Assembly (NCBI GenBank): GCA_964515215.1
Contig: CAZESL010000001.1
Location: forward strand, 1-64,000
Reading direction: 5' to 3'
Source: SIG588 sp964515215
Lineage (GTDB): Bacteria > Bacillota > Clostridia > Oscillospirales > Acutalibacteraceae
DNA: 64,000 bases
Part shown: positions 40,660 through 48,654 of the stretch, piece by piece
How the letters are laid out: each line of letters begins with the position of its first letter
Numbering within the stretch: the first letter of the stretch is position 1
Made by a program: the position numbers and the translations under genes
The notes under the pieces: generated by a model
Database searches by the model: none
What the model was told of the DNA's origin: nothing
What the model saw: only the letters and a program-made list of their open reading frames with translations

Positions 40660-40715
40660 GCGAAAAACAGAAAAAGAGTTGAATTTAATGATTTTTTCGG
40701 TGCTGAAAAAAAGAC

Positions 40716-40744
40716 TTGCATATTCGCCGGTTTTCTCGTATGAT
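40716..40744 (+). promoter_or_regulatory. Promoter for the GH109-like gene
   Basis: TTGCAT, 17 nt, TATGAT, divergent from pfp and 29 nt before ATG 40774. Confidence 0.7.
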
Positions 40745-40773
40745 TATAGGAGAGAAAAGGAAGGTGTATCCGT

Positions 40774-41988
40774 ATGGTAAAAGCGTGTGTTATCGGCCTG
40801 GGATGCCGCGGGTATCAGTTGATTCGCGATGTGCTGACAAAGAACGACAATTTGAAAATTATTGCGGTGTGCGACGTATATGAAGATCGCATCGTCCGCG
40901 CACGGGAAGAACTCGAAAAGTGCGGTCAAGCGGCGTTGGGCTTTACGGATCATAAAGAGGCGCTCGCGGTGGAAGGCTTGCAGGCGGCGTTTGTATTTAC
41001 GAACTGGGGCACCCACACCGAGATTGCCTGCCACGCGATGCGGCAGGGGATCGCGGTGGCGAGTGAGGTGGGTAGTGAACTTTCACTGGAGAATTGCTGG
41101 GCGCTCGTGAACACCCACGAGGAAACGGGTACGCCGTATATGCTGATGGAAAACTGCTGTTACGACAAAGCGGAAATGCTCGTCACCGCCATGGCGCGTC
41201 ACGGCAAGTTCGGCACCGTCGTGCATTGTGCGGGCTCGTATTCTCACGATCTGCGGCAGGAAGTGGCGTACGGTCACGTGAACCGTCACTACCGCTACGA
41301 CGTGTACCGCGATCACTGTGCGGACAATTATCCCACGCACGAGTTGGGACCCATCGCGAAGTTGCTGGACATCAACCGCGGCAACCGCATCGTGTCGGTC
41401 TCCTCCTTTGCGACGAAAGCGGTGGGGCTTAAGGAGTATATCGCCACCCGCGAGGATGCGACCGACGAGATGAAAGCCGAGACCTTCCGTCAGGGCGACG
41501 TCGTGCACACGGTGCTGACTTGTGAAAACGGCGAGACGATCCTGCTTCGTTTGGATACCACCATGCCGCGTTTTTATTCCCGCGATTTTACCGTGCGCGG
41601 CACCAAGGGGATGTATACGCAGGACACGAATATGGTGCATATGGACGGCGATCCCGAATGGGGGATCGTGCAATTTTTGAAGGACGGTTCGTTGGATAAC
41701 GCGGTGAAATACGAGGACGAATTTTTGCCCGATATCTGGAAGAATATCACCCCCGAAGCGCAGGCGGCGGGTCACGGCGGTATGGACTGGTTTGTTTACA
41801 AAGCGTTTGTGGACGCGGTGCAAAACGGCACGCCGATGCCGATCGACGTGTACGACAGCGCGACGTGGCAGGCGGTGGGGGCGTTGTCGGAAAAGTCGAT
41901 CGCCGAAGGCGGTGCCCCGCAGGCAATGCCCGACTTCACGCGCGGCGCGTGGCAGACCCGCCCGCGTCTGGACGTCGTGGAGTATTGA
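40774..41988 (+). CDS. Gfo/Idh/MocA family protein, GH109-like glycosidase candidate
   Basis: A 404-residue NAD-binding protein. The Rossmann end is VIGLGCRGYQL. Later motifs look like GH109 alpha-N-acetylgalactosaminidase: FTNWGTHTEIA, MENCCYDKAE, GSYSHDLR and NYPTHELGPIAKLLDINRG. GH109 enzymes cleave alpha-GalNAc by a redox mechanism with tightly bound NAD. No signal peptide is present, unlike many GH109 members, so it would work inside the cell. The family call is from memory of these motifs; an ordinary sugar dehydrogenase is the alternative. Monocistronic. Confidence 0.78.
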   Translation: MVKACVIGLGCRGYQLIRDVLTKNDNLKIIAVCDVYEDRIVRAREELEKCGQAALGFTDHKEALAVEGLQAAFVFTNWGTHTEIACHAMRQGIAVASEVGSELSLENCWALVNTHEETGTPYMLMENCCYDKAEMLVTAMARHGKFGTVVHCAGSYSHDLRQEVAYGHVNRHYRYDVYRDHCADNYPTHELGPIAKLLDINRGNRIVSVSSFATKAVGLKEYIATREDATDEMKAETFRQGDVVHTVLTCENGETILLRLDTTMPRFYSRDFTVRGTKGMYTQDTNMVHMDGDPEWGIVQFLKDGSLDNAVKYEDEFLPDIWKNITPEAQAAGHGGMDWFVYKAFVDAVQNGTPMPIDVYDSATWQAVGALSEKSIAEGGAPQAMPDFTRGAWQTRPRLDVVEY

Positions 41989-42033
41989 GAGAAAAAGAAC
42001 CATCCGCCTTACGGGTGGTGCTCATAGGGATAA

Positions 42034-42120
42034 AAATGGAGAGAATGCACATTGGATAGGCATTCTCTCTATTTGTATTAGTCGATATTCACTTGACTCC
42101 GAAAGGCGCTGTGACCCTTG
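42034..42120 (+). repeat. Terminator-repeat family, copy B
   Basis: Stem GAGAGAATGC (42043-42052) with GCATTCTCTC, then TATTTGTATTAGTCGATATTC and GGCGCTGTGACCCTTGG, closely matching copy A at 20668-20757. It terminates the GH109-like gene. Confidence 0.75.
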
Positions 42121-42325
42121 GCCCCCTCATTGAGGGGGCTGGCATTTTCGAGTCGCAAAGCGAGGAGAAAATGACTGGGGTCGCGTTTGCGAGCGCCGCC
42201 TGTGGCGGATACAGCGAGCAATAAGCGAGTGCCGCGGTCGAAACAGCACGAGCGATAGCGAGATAATGCTGTTTCGGGCACCGCAAACGGACATTCTCTG
42301 CGACCGAGAAGACATTACGAAAGGA
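42121..42325. repeat. Repeat mosaic with large hairpins, no gene
   Basis: A run of short palindromes: GCCCCCTCA-ttg-AGGGGGC (42121-42140), and GAAACAGCA (42239 on) pairing with TGCTGTTTC around an AGCGATAGCGAG loop. Between them is GAGCGCC-GCCTGTGGCGG. Several GAGCGA / GCGAG words recur. No open frame here looks real. Confidence 0.55.
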
Positions 42326-42372
42326 CTACCCCTCAGGCGGCTTCGCCGCCAGTTCCCCTGACAAGGGGAGCC
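42326..42372. repeat. 47-nt palindromic repeat, copy 2
   Basis: Same unit as 14-60 and 50445-50491. In the first hairpin the outer pair is G-C here and T-A in the other copies, a compensated change that keeps the stem. Confidence 0.75.
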
Positions 42373-42416
42373 AAGGAAATTTCGTTCGTTTCGAAGTTTG
42401 AGTTAATATCCGCAAA

Positions 42417-42460
42417 ACAAAAAGAGAGAATGTACCTATTACGATACATTCTCTCTTCTT
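42417..42460 (-). terminator. Terminator of the Rnf-like operon (repeat family copy D)
   Basis: Read on the minus strand: AAGAGAGAATGTA...TACATTCTCTCTTTTTGTTTTG, a stem of about 13 bp with a T-rich tail, followed by a GCGGATATTAACT tail as in copies A and B. Confidence 0.8.
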
Positions 42461-42474
42461 TCGTATATACGGTG

Positions 42475-42903
42475 CTACAGCAAGATCCCCACGAAACCTT
42501 GGGCGGCGAGGTAGAGCCCGAAGCCGTGGACGAGCGGGGCGAGACGGGAGGCGGGCGCTCTTTGTTGAAGTGAGGTGTATACCACCGTGAGCAACAAGAA
42601 CGTGATGCCGCCGATGATACCCGTTTTGACAGCTTCCGTCCAAATGAGGAAGCCGCCGAGCCACGGGAACAGCCCGAAGCACACCACCGCCACGAGCGCG
42701 GAAAGCAGATAGCAAGGTTTGGTTTTCGGGGCAAGATAGGCGTTGGCCGTGAGTGCCGCCAGCGACAAGAGCACGATGCCTGGCAGATCCAGCTGAGGCA
42801 ACACGGCGTAGGGGAGAAGTGCGCGGCAGACCACGCACACCGCGACGGCGATGCCCACCGTGGCGGCGAGGAGGACGTTCAACAGATATCGTTTATCGTT
42901 CAT
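42475..42903 (-). CDS. Five-TM membrane protein in the RnfE position
   Basis: A 142-residue hydrophobic protein with about five membrane segments (around 8-28, 38-54, 61-77, 84-104 and 120-140). Cysteines at 23 and 27 (VCVVCRAL) and in KPCYLL and VVCFGLF could lie near the membrane. RnfE and RnfA are about 190-200 residues with a different pattern, so this is not simply one of them. It begins 5 nt after rnfG, with GAAGGAT as RBS, and ends the operon before a terminator. A subunit of the neighbouring redox complex is inferred; the family is unknown to me. Confidence 0.65.
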   Translation of the reverse strand: MNDKRYLLNVLLAATVGIAVAVCVVCRALLPYAVLPQLDLPGIVLLSLAALTANAYLAPKTKPCYLLSALVAVVCFGLFPWLGGFLIWTEAVKTGIIGGITFLLLTVVYTSLQQRAPASRLAPLVHGFGLYLAAQGFVGILL

Positions 42904-42908
42904 ATCCT

Positions 42909-43445
42909 TCAACCTCCCCACGAAGTCGCGCCCGAGTCGACGTCCGCACCCGTCACGAACGCGACGGCGGCGTTGACACTGCGGGCAACGGTCTTGGAGG
43001 TCACCGTGGCACCCGTGAGCGCGTCGATGTTGTCACCGACGGCGGCGTCCCCCTCGTTCTTCAAAAACTGTGCCAAGAATTCCCAATCGGTCAGGGCGGC
43101 GGCGCCGAGTCCGACCGTTTCGTGCAGTTCCAGTACCCGAAGACCTGTGACGGTGCCCTCACTGCTCACACCGATCAGCATGGTGATCTCGTCGGCATAG
43201 CCGAGCGCGGTGGTCTCGATCACAAAACCGCTCTCGCCTTTGTGTACCGAGCGGATCAGCGGGTCATCCCCTTCGTAGGGCTCGACCGTGAAGGTCTCAC
43301 TACCGGGTAACAGCGTTTTCAAAAGACGCTCGTGTTCCTTTTGCGCGTTGCGGTTGGCGATGCCGTTCACACCGAAGGTGAGTGCCGTGAGCAACAGCCC
43401 GACCGCCGCCACCGAAGCGAGGGACAGAAGAATGGTCTTTTTCAT
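42909..43445 (-). CDS. rnfG: RnfG-type FMN-binding subunit
   Basis: A 178-residue protein with one N-terminal membrane anchor (KKTILLSLASVAAVGLLL) and an extracytoplasmic FMN_bind domain. LTGATVTSKTV near 150 is the S/TGATxT site where the flavin is attached to a Thr by ApbE. EVGLGAAALT-like wording appears before it (HETVGLGAAALTDWEF). ATGA overlap with the rnfD stop and AAAGGAGG upstream set the start. In full Rnf complexes RnfG passes electrons within a six-subunit ion pump. Confidence 0.9.
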   Translation of the reverse strand: MKKTILLSLASVAAVGLLLTALTFGVNGIANRNAQKEHERLLKTLLPGSETFTVEPYEGDDPLIRSVHKGESGFVIETTALGYADEITMLIGVSSEGTVTGLRVLELHETVGLGAAALTDWEFLAQFLKNEGDAAVGDNIDALTGATVTSKTVARSVNAAVAFVTGADVDSGATSWGG

Positions 43446-44380
43446 CGTGCGACCCCTCCTTTCGCCTTGCCGAAACGGCGCGGGGCGGTGTAACGATCCA
43501 GCAACCACACGAGCGCGTTCATTGAGAGGATCGCGTAGGTGACCCCTTCGGGGAACAGACCGAAATAGCGGAAAAACACCGTGAGTGCACCGCAACCGAT
43601 ACCGTACACCCATTGCCCCTTGGGCGTGACGGGGGAGGTGGTGTAATCGGTCGCCATAAAGAGCGCACCGAGCATCACACCGCCGCTCGTCAGTGAATAC
43701 AGCATCCACAAAAACGGGGCGTCGGTCTTATGGAATACGAGGGTGAGCAGCGCGACCGTGCCTAAATACGCGAGCGGAATGCGAAGGGTGATGACGCGGC
43801 GCAGGACAAGATAGAGCGCACCGAGGAGCAGTGCCAGTGCCGAGATCTCACCGATCGAGCCGGGGCAATTGCCAAGGAACATATCCCACACGCTTTCCTC
43901 CGGCAGAGCGGGCATCACCATGTGGTGGAGCGGAGTGGCTCCCGTCGTGCCGTCCACGCCCGTGTATACCGTCATACCGACGGGGCAGACGAGCATCATA
44001 AACGCGCGTGCCGCGAGCGCGGGGTTGAACACGTTTTCACCGAGACCGCCGCACATCAACTTCGTAAAACCCACGGCAAACAGACTACCCACCGCCGCCA
44101 GCCAATACGGCACGGTGGCGGGGAGGGTCATAGCAAGCAATAACCCCGTTACGGCGGCGGAGGCATCGCCGACCGTGTGCTTTTTCACGAGCAGACCGAA
44201 GACCGCTTCGGTGACGATGGCGGTTGCCGTACAGAGAAGGGTAACGTACAAACTGCGCAGTCCCAGCCGCCATACGCCCACCGCGAGAGCGGGAATCAGC
44301 GAGAACAACACGTCCCGCATGATACGGTTGGTGGAGACGGGACTTTTTATATGCGGGGAGGAGGGGGTAGCAAGTGTCAT
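43442..44380 (-). CDS. rnfD: RnfD-type membrane flavoprotein
   Basis: A 312-residue integral membrane protein of the NqrB/RnfD family with eight to ten membrane segments. DGTTGATPLH (around 142-151) contains the Thr to which FMN is attached. GGLGENVFNPALAARAF and FMATDYTTSPVTPKGQ are further family blocks. GGAGGAG, within the end of rnfC, precedes ATG 44380, and only one base separates the two genes. Its 3' end overlaps rnfG. Confidence 0.93.
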   Translation of the reverse strand: MTLATPSSPHIKSPVSTNRIMRDVLFSLIPALAVGVWRLGLRSLYVTLLCTATAIVTEAVFGLLVKKHTVGDASAAVTGLLLAMTLPATVPYWLAAVGSLFAVGFTKLMCGGLGENVFNPALAARAFMMLVCPVGMTVYTGVDGTTGATPLHHMVMPALPEESVWDMFLGNCPGSIGEISALALLLGALYLVLRRVITLRIPLAYLGTVALLTLVFHKTDAPFLWMLYSLTSGGVMLGALFMATDYTTSPVTPKGQWVYGIGCGALTVFFRYFGLFPEGVTYAILSMNALVWLLDRYTAPRRFGKAKGGVAR

Positions 44381-44381
44381 A

Positions 44382-45662
44382 TCATTCTCCTCCTTTGCTT
44401 TCAACTTTTACGCGGTGGAAGGTCTCGGTCAGCGGCAGGCGTGCGGGGCACGCGTAGGAACAGCACCCGCATTCGATGCAGTCGGTCAGGTGCAAACGCG
44501 CCAGTTCATCGCGGTCGCCGTTACCTGCCGCACGGTAGAGATACAGCGGTTGGAGCAGCATGGGGCAGACGGTGACGCATCGCCCGCACCGCAAGCAGTT
44601 GGTGGTCGTCTGCTTTGCCGCTTTGGGTAAACAGAGGATCGCGTTGGTCGCTTTGACCACGGGAGCGGTAAGATCGCGCTGTGCCACACCCATCATCGGG
44701 CCGCCGCACAGCACGCGGTCGGCGCCGTCACGAAGACCGCCCGCGGCATCGATAACGTCGCGAAGCGGTGTGCCGATCGGCACCGTAAGGTTTTGCGGCT
44801 GTGCCACTCCTTCGCCCGATACGGTGACGATGCGGGAGGTGAGCGGGGTGCCTTCGTGAACGGCGCGCCACATAGCGGCGGCGGTCGCCACGTTAAACAC
44901 GGCACAGCCTACCGCCATCGGCAAGGCACCTGCGGGCACCTCCCGTCCCGTGACCGCTTGGATCAATTGCTTTTCACCGCCTTGCGGGTAGCGGGTCGGC
45001 AGGGTGCGAAGCGTTACCGCGGGGTAGCCGTTGCTCAACCCTCGCAGGGCGGCGATCGCTTCGGGTTTGTTATCCTCCACGGCGATCACGAGCACGGTCG
45101 GTTGCAACAAGCGGTGAAGCAACATCGCACCGTCTAGCACCGCTTGCGGTGCGGTGCGCATCAACGCGTCGTCCGCGGTGATATACGGTTCACATTCGCA
45201 CGCGTTGACGATCACGGTATCCACCGCTTCTTTCAAGGCGGACAACGCTTTCACGTCACTCGGGAAGGCGGCACCGCCCATACCGATGATGCCTGCCTCA
45301 CGGATGCATTGCAGGATCGCTTCATCCTCTTCGGGGAGCGGGAGGGTCACGGCGGTGTCTTGACGGTCGTTTTCGATCACGACCGACAGCACGTCGGTGC
45401 CGTTCGGGTGGGGACGCGGTTCCACCGCCGTTACTTCACCTGACACCGAGGCGTGAACGGGCGCGCACAAACCTTCTCCGTCACCGATCTTTTGACCGCG
45501 GCAGACGCGGTCGCCCACCGATACGAGCGGAGTGCAAGGGGTGCCGATATGCTGTTGCATGGGAATCACGACGTAGTCGGGAGTCACCGCCTGCAGAGGG
45601 GCGGTGAGTGCAGACAAGTTTTTTTTAGGGGCGGGATGGATACCGCCGAAAAACAGAGATCT
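44382..45662 (-). CDS. rnfC: RnfC-type NADH-binding iron-sulfur subunit
   Basis: A 426-residue protein. FFGGIHPAPKKN opens the family. A biotin-like hammerhead is at around 30-95, the NADH/FMN Rossmann part (GMGGAAFPSDVK, NACECEPYI) at around 125-170, and a SLBB-like domain at around 275-330. Two [4Fe-4S] motifs follow: CLRCGRCVTVCP and CIECGCCSYACP (around 354-404). GGAGGT precedes ATG 45662. In Rnf, RnfC exchanges electrons with NAD and RnfB takes them from ferredoxin; no rnfB is nearby. Confidence 0.94.
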   Translation of the reverse strand, partial: RSLFFGGIHPAPKKNLSALTAPLQAVTPDYVVIPMQQHIGTPCTPLVSVGDRVCRGQKIGDGEGLCAPVHASVSGEVTAVEPRPHPNGTDVLSVVIENDRQDTAVTLPLPEEDEAILQCIREAGIIGMGGAAFPSDVKALSALKEAVDTVIVNACECEPYITADDALMRTAPQAVLDGAMLLHRLLQPTVLVIAVEDNKPEAIAALRGLSNGYPAVTLRTLPTRYPQGGEKQLIQAVTGREVPAGALPMAVGCAVFNVATAAAMWRAVHEGTPLTSRIVTVSGEGVAQPQNLTVPIGTPLRDVIDAAGGLRDGADRVLCGGPMMGVAQRDLTAPVVKATNAILCLPKAAKQTTTNCLRCGRCVTVCPMLLQPLYLYRAAGNGDRDELARLHLTDCIECGCCSYACPARLPLTETFHRVKVESKGGE

Positions 45663-45679
45663 CATAGCTGTCACCTCCA

Positions 45680-46696
45680 TTAGGTGCGGAGTTTCGCGCG
45701 AAACCCCGCAGTCATATGTTCCTCTTCGCCGATCCACAGCACGTCAACGTCGCAGGCGGCGGCAAGTGCCTTGCCCTCTTCCAGCGGCAGTAAGAATAAA
45801 GCGGTGGAAAGGGCGTCGGCCAATGCAGAATCTGCCGCCACGACCGTGACGCTGTGCCACAAAGTAGCGGGATATTGCGTTTGGGGATCAATGATGTGGT
45901 GATAGGGGGTACCGTTCACCGTATAGGTGCGCTGGTAATCCCCGCTGGTGACCACGGCACCGCGCTCTACGTAGAGCGTGTGGCAGTTGCGACTGCTGTC
46001 GGCGGGGTCGGAAATGCCGATCACCCACGGCGTGCCGACCGCTTTGGGACCCGTGGCACACACGTTGCCGCCCACGCTGATGAGCATACCGTCGGGGGCT
46101 TCGCGGGCGACCCGTTCGGTTGCCCAGCCTTTTGCCACCGCACCGACGTCCAGTGACGCCGCGGCATCACGGATATACACGGTGGAGGCTTCGGCGTCGA
46201 TCTCCAACGCTTCGATCGCGATATGATCGGCGGCGGCTTTCAGCGCGTCCGCCGCGGGCAGACGGGCGTTTTGCGGATCGTCGACGCCCTTGGTGCGTGC
46301 TTCGTGCCACAGACGCAATACGCTGCCCATCATCACGTTCGTTTTACCGTCCGTTTTGGCGTAATAGTCTTTACAATCGGTCAGCAGATCGATGATCGCG
46401 CGGTCCACCGTCACGGGGGATTTCCCCGCTTGGTCGTTGACCGTTTTCAAGTTCGCTATTCCGTCGTATGCGTGATAGATATCGAAAAGACGGTGATAGC
46501 GAAGCAAGGCGTCGTGCACCTTTTGTGCTTCTTTTTGAAACGCCTCCTCCGTCTCGGCGGTGCCGACGACGGTGGTGACGGTATCGAACAACGTCAAAAA
46601 CGTGGCGGTGTACTGCTTTTGTTCCTTGACGGGTACCGCACGACAACCGCCGAGTAACAGTGCCGCCGTAAGGAGCAGAGCGATTATCCGTTTCAT
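45680..46696 (-). CDS. apbE: ApbE FMN transferase, lipoprotein
   Basis: A 338-residue flavin transferase that attaches FMN from FAD to Thr of RnfD/RnfG-type proteins outside the membrane. The leader MKRIIALLLTAALLLGGC has a lipobox with Cys18. LDVGAVAKGWATERV, ISVGGNVCATGPK and HHIIDPQTQYPA are the FAD- and metal-site motifs of ApbE. It overlaps the preceding lipoprotein gene by 4 nt and ends 17 nt before rnfC. Its location fits flavinylation of the neighbours. Confidence 0.93.
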   Translation of the reverse strand: MKRIIALLLTAALLLGGCRAVPVKEQKQYTATFLTLFDTVTTVVGTAETEEAFQKEAQKVHDALLRYHRLFDIYHAYDGIANLKTVNDQAGKSPVTVDRAIIDLLTDCKDYYAKTDGKTNVMMGSVLRLWHEARTKGVDDPQNARLPAADALKAAADHIAIEALEIDAEASTVYIRDAAASLDVGAVAKGWATERVAREAPDGMLISVGGNVCATGPKAVGTPWVIGISDPADSSRNCHTLYVERGAVVTSGDYQRTYTVNGTPYHHIIDPQTQYPATLWHSVTVVAADSALADALSTALFLLPLEEGKALAAACDVDVLWIGEEEHMTAGFRAKLRT

Positions 46697-47769
46697 GCCG
46701 CAAACGCCTTCGCGATCAGCGCTTGGAAGCCGCCCACCGCAATGGTGACCGACGACGAAAGGTCGGTGCCGTCGGCGGGCTTGGTGCTTTCGTTCACCGC
46801 GATGCCCGCGACTTCGGCCGCCGTCTTACCGGTGACGTAGGCGGCGAAGGCGGCGGCTTGTTCGTTCCATTCCGCTTTCGCACCGCCCCACGCAACCATA
46901 CCGTATTGCTCGCCCAGTTCGTTTTTCGTGAGAATGGGGGCGGTAAGGTCGGTCGCGATGGTACCGCTCACGTCAAAGGCGATCTTCGCCTGCACGCTGT
47001 CGAGCAAGCAGGAGGTGATCTTGCCGTCCTTTTCGGTCACAACGGCGATGTCCGCATCCAATTGTGCGTTGCCGCTTTGCTCCGCCGTAGCGGCGGTGCT
47101 ACTCTTGAGCGAATTCAGCGTGACCAATTTCAAGGTGTCACCGCTGTCCGCACCGAGGTGGGCGGCGTTCTTCGCCGCGGTTTCAATGGCGGCGACGTAT
47201 CCGCCGAGATAGATGGTGGCGGAGGAGGCGAGGTCTGACCCGTCGGGTGCCATACCGTGCTCGTTCACGGCACCGTTTTTAAACTCCTCCACCGTCTTGC
47301 CTTCCGCAAAGCGGCAGAGTGCGGCGACCTGCTCGTTCCATTCGGCTTTGGCGCCGCCCCACGCGACCATACCGTAGTTGTCACCGAGTTCATTCTTGGT
47401 GGGTACGGCGGCGGTAACGTCCGAGGCGATGCTACCGTCGGTCTTCACCGCTACCGAGGCGGGGACGGCGTCGATCACGCACGAGGCGATGACACCGTTA
47501 TCGTCCACCGTGACGGCGGCGATAGTGATATCAAACTTCACCGCACCGTCGTTTTCGGCGGTGGCGGAGGTGCTGTCTTTCACCGAGGTGACGACCGCAA
47601 GACCCGTCTTTGCCGAACCTTTGGCGGTGGGAGTGTTGGTATCGGGTGTGGTGGTCGTTCCGCCCTGCGGGCAATCGCAATCGTTGATCACAACGGTGGT
47701 GCCACTGCACCCGCACAGCAGGCACAGGCACAAAAGCAGGGTGAAAACCGAGAGAAAAGTGCGTTTCAT
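46693..47769 (-). CDS. Two-repeat redox-associated lipoprotein
   Basis: A 358-residue lipoprotein: the lipobox LLCGC puts the lipidated Cys at 21. A short CDCP and Thr/Pro-rich linker follows, then two tandem repeats (around 56-197 and 213-356) that both contain TKNELG-x-YGMVAWGGAKAEWNEQ and end in DL-SS-xTI-xGG. The layout recalls PplA, a two-FMN-domain lipoprotein of extracellular electron transfer, but the classical SGAT flavin site is not intact, so FMN binding is not shown. Genes on both sides overlap it (4 nt with apbE, 4 nt with the Gx transporter gene), so it belongs to the operon. Confidence 0.75.
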   Translation of the reverse strand: MKRTFLSVFTLLLCLCLLCGCSGTTVVINDCDCPQGGTTTTPDTNTPTAKGSAKTGLAVVTSVKDSTSATAENDGAVKFDITIAAVTVDDNGVIASCVIDAVPASVAVKTDGSIASDVTAAVPTKNELGDNYGMVAWGGAKAEWNEQVAALCRFAEGKTVEEFKNGAVNEHGMAPDGSDLASSATIYLGGYVAAIETAAKNAAHLGADSGDTLKLVTLNSLKSSTAATAEQSGNAQLDADIAVVTEKDGKITSCLLDSVQAKIAFDVSGTIATDLTAPILTKNELGEQYGMVAWGGAKAEWNEQAAAFAAYVTGKTAAEVAGIAVNESTKPADGTDLSSSVTIAVGGFQALIAKAFAA

Positions 47770-48284
47770 GATAATTCCTCCTTAATGTACATAGGGGGTA
47801 ATACGCGTAACACACCGTTACAGACCGTAGCGGTGAGAAAGCCGGTGAACAGTGCCGCGACTAACAAAAACGGAAGATACGCGGCAACGTAGACCGAATG
47901 CATCAGCAGCATCGCGGCCGCAATTTGCCCGACGTTGTGAGCGGCGGCACCGAGAATGCTGACACCGTAGACCGAAAGGGCGGATGAACGTTTGGCAAGC
48001 GACATCGCGGCGAGGGCAAGAATGCCGCCGCCCAACGAAAACAGCAGTGCAGTGATACTGCCGCCGAATAACGCACCGAGTACACAGCGCGGGATCAACA
48101 CCGCAAACGCGGTTTTGGCATCGGCATAATACAGCACCACCAGCGTTACGACGTTTGCCAATCCGAGTTTGATGCCCGGCAAGGGGATCAGTAACTGCAA
48201 AGGCAGAAAACGTTCCGCGTATGAGAGTGCCAGTGCGAGTGACAGCATAACGGCGCAAAAGGTGAGACGTTTCGTTTTACTCAT
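47766..48284 (-). CDS. Gx transporter family membrane protein
   Basis: A 172-residue membrane protein of the Gx transporter / heptaprenyl-diphosphate-synthase component I-like family, with about five hydrophobic segments. GIKLGLANVVTLVVLYY and GALFGG-x-LLFSLGGGILALAAM are the recurring blocks. In clostridia it is usually found next to NusG-II, FMN-binding, ApbE and Rnf genes, as here. It may import a flavin or quinone precursor; this is inference. Start ATG 48284 lies 4 nt downstream of the NusG-II stop. Confidence 0.85.
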   Translation of the reverse strand: MSKTKRLTFCAVMLSLALALSYAERFLPLQLLIPLPGIKLGLANVVTLVVLYYADAKTAFAVLIPRCVLGALFGGSITALLFSLGGGILALAAMSLAKRSSALSVYGVSILGAAAHNVGQIAAAMLLMHSVYVAAYLPFLLVAALFTGFLTATVCNGVLRVLPPMYIKEELS

Positions 48285-48288
48285 ACCG

Positions 48289-48654
48289 TCACCTCACCAC
48301 AAAGTCCACGTCGTCGGAGGGCGCTGTGACGCGGATCTCCAACCGATTCGGCAGACAAACGATACTGCGGGCAGGGGTGTCTACCCATCCGCTGTGGACG
48401 CAATCTTCACCGGGACAGTCGGATGCCGTGACGGCGACTTTGCCGCCATGTACCGTGACGGTGTTGTGATAATCGCCCGCATAGGTGATCTCGGTGTCAT
48501 TATCCAGCGGCAGGGTATCGACCAACTCACCGTCTAAATATACGGCGGCGACGGCCGCCTGTTCTTTTGGGAGAAAGAGCAGAAAAACGGTAAGTGCGGT
48601 GAGCAGTACCGCCGCGACGACCACGGCATCTCCCCATTTGAATAGGCGCTTCAT
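48289..48654 (-). CDS. NusG domain II-containing membrane-anchored protein
   Basis: A 121-residue protein with one N-terminal membrane segment (around 10-29) and an extracytoplasmic NusG_II domain. SDCPGEDCVHSGW and SIVCLPNRLEIRV hold three conserved cysteines that might bind a metal or form a disulfide. Despite the name it has no link with transcription factor NusG. It shares an ATGA overlap with the upstream peptidase gene and is 4 nt from the Gx transporter gene, so it is part of the operon. Confidence 0.9.
   Translation of the reverse strand: MKRLFKWGDAVVVAAVLLTALTVFLLFLPKEQAAVAAVYLDGELVDTLPLDNDTEITYAGDYHNTVTVHGGKVAVTASDCPGEDCVHSGWVDTPARSIVCLPNRLEIRVTAPSDDVDFVVR

Noticed and set aside
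48289..48654. Transcription factor NusG
   Set aside because: Only the NusG_II-type domain is present, behind a membrane anchor; there is no NGN or KOW domain.
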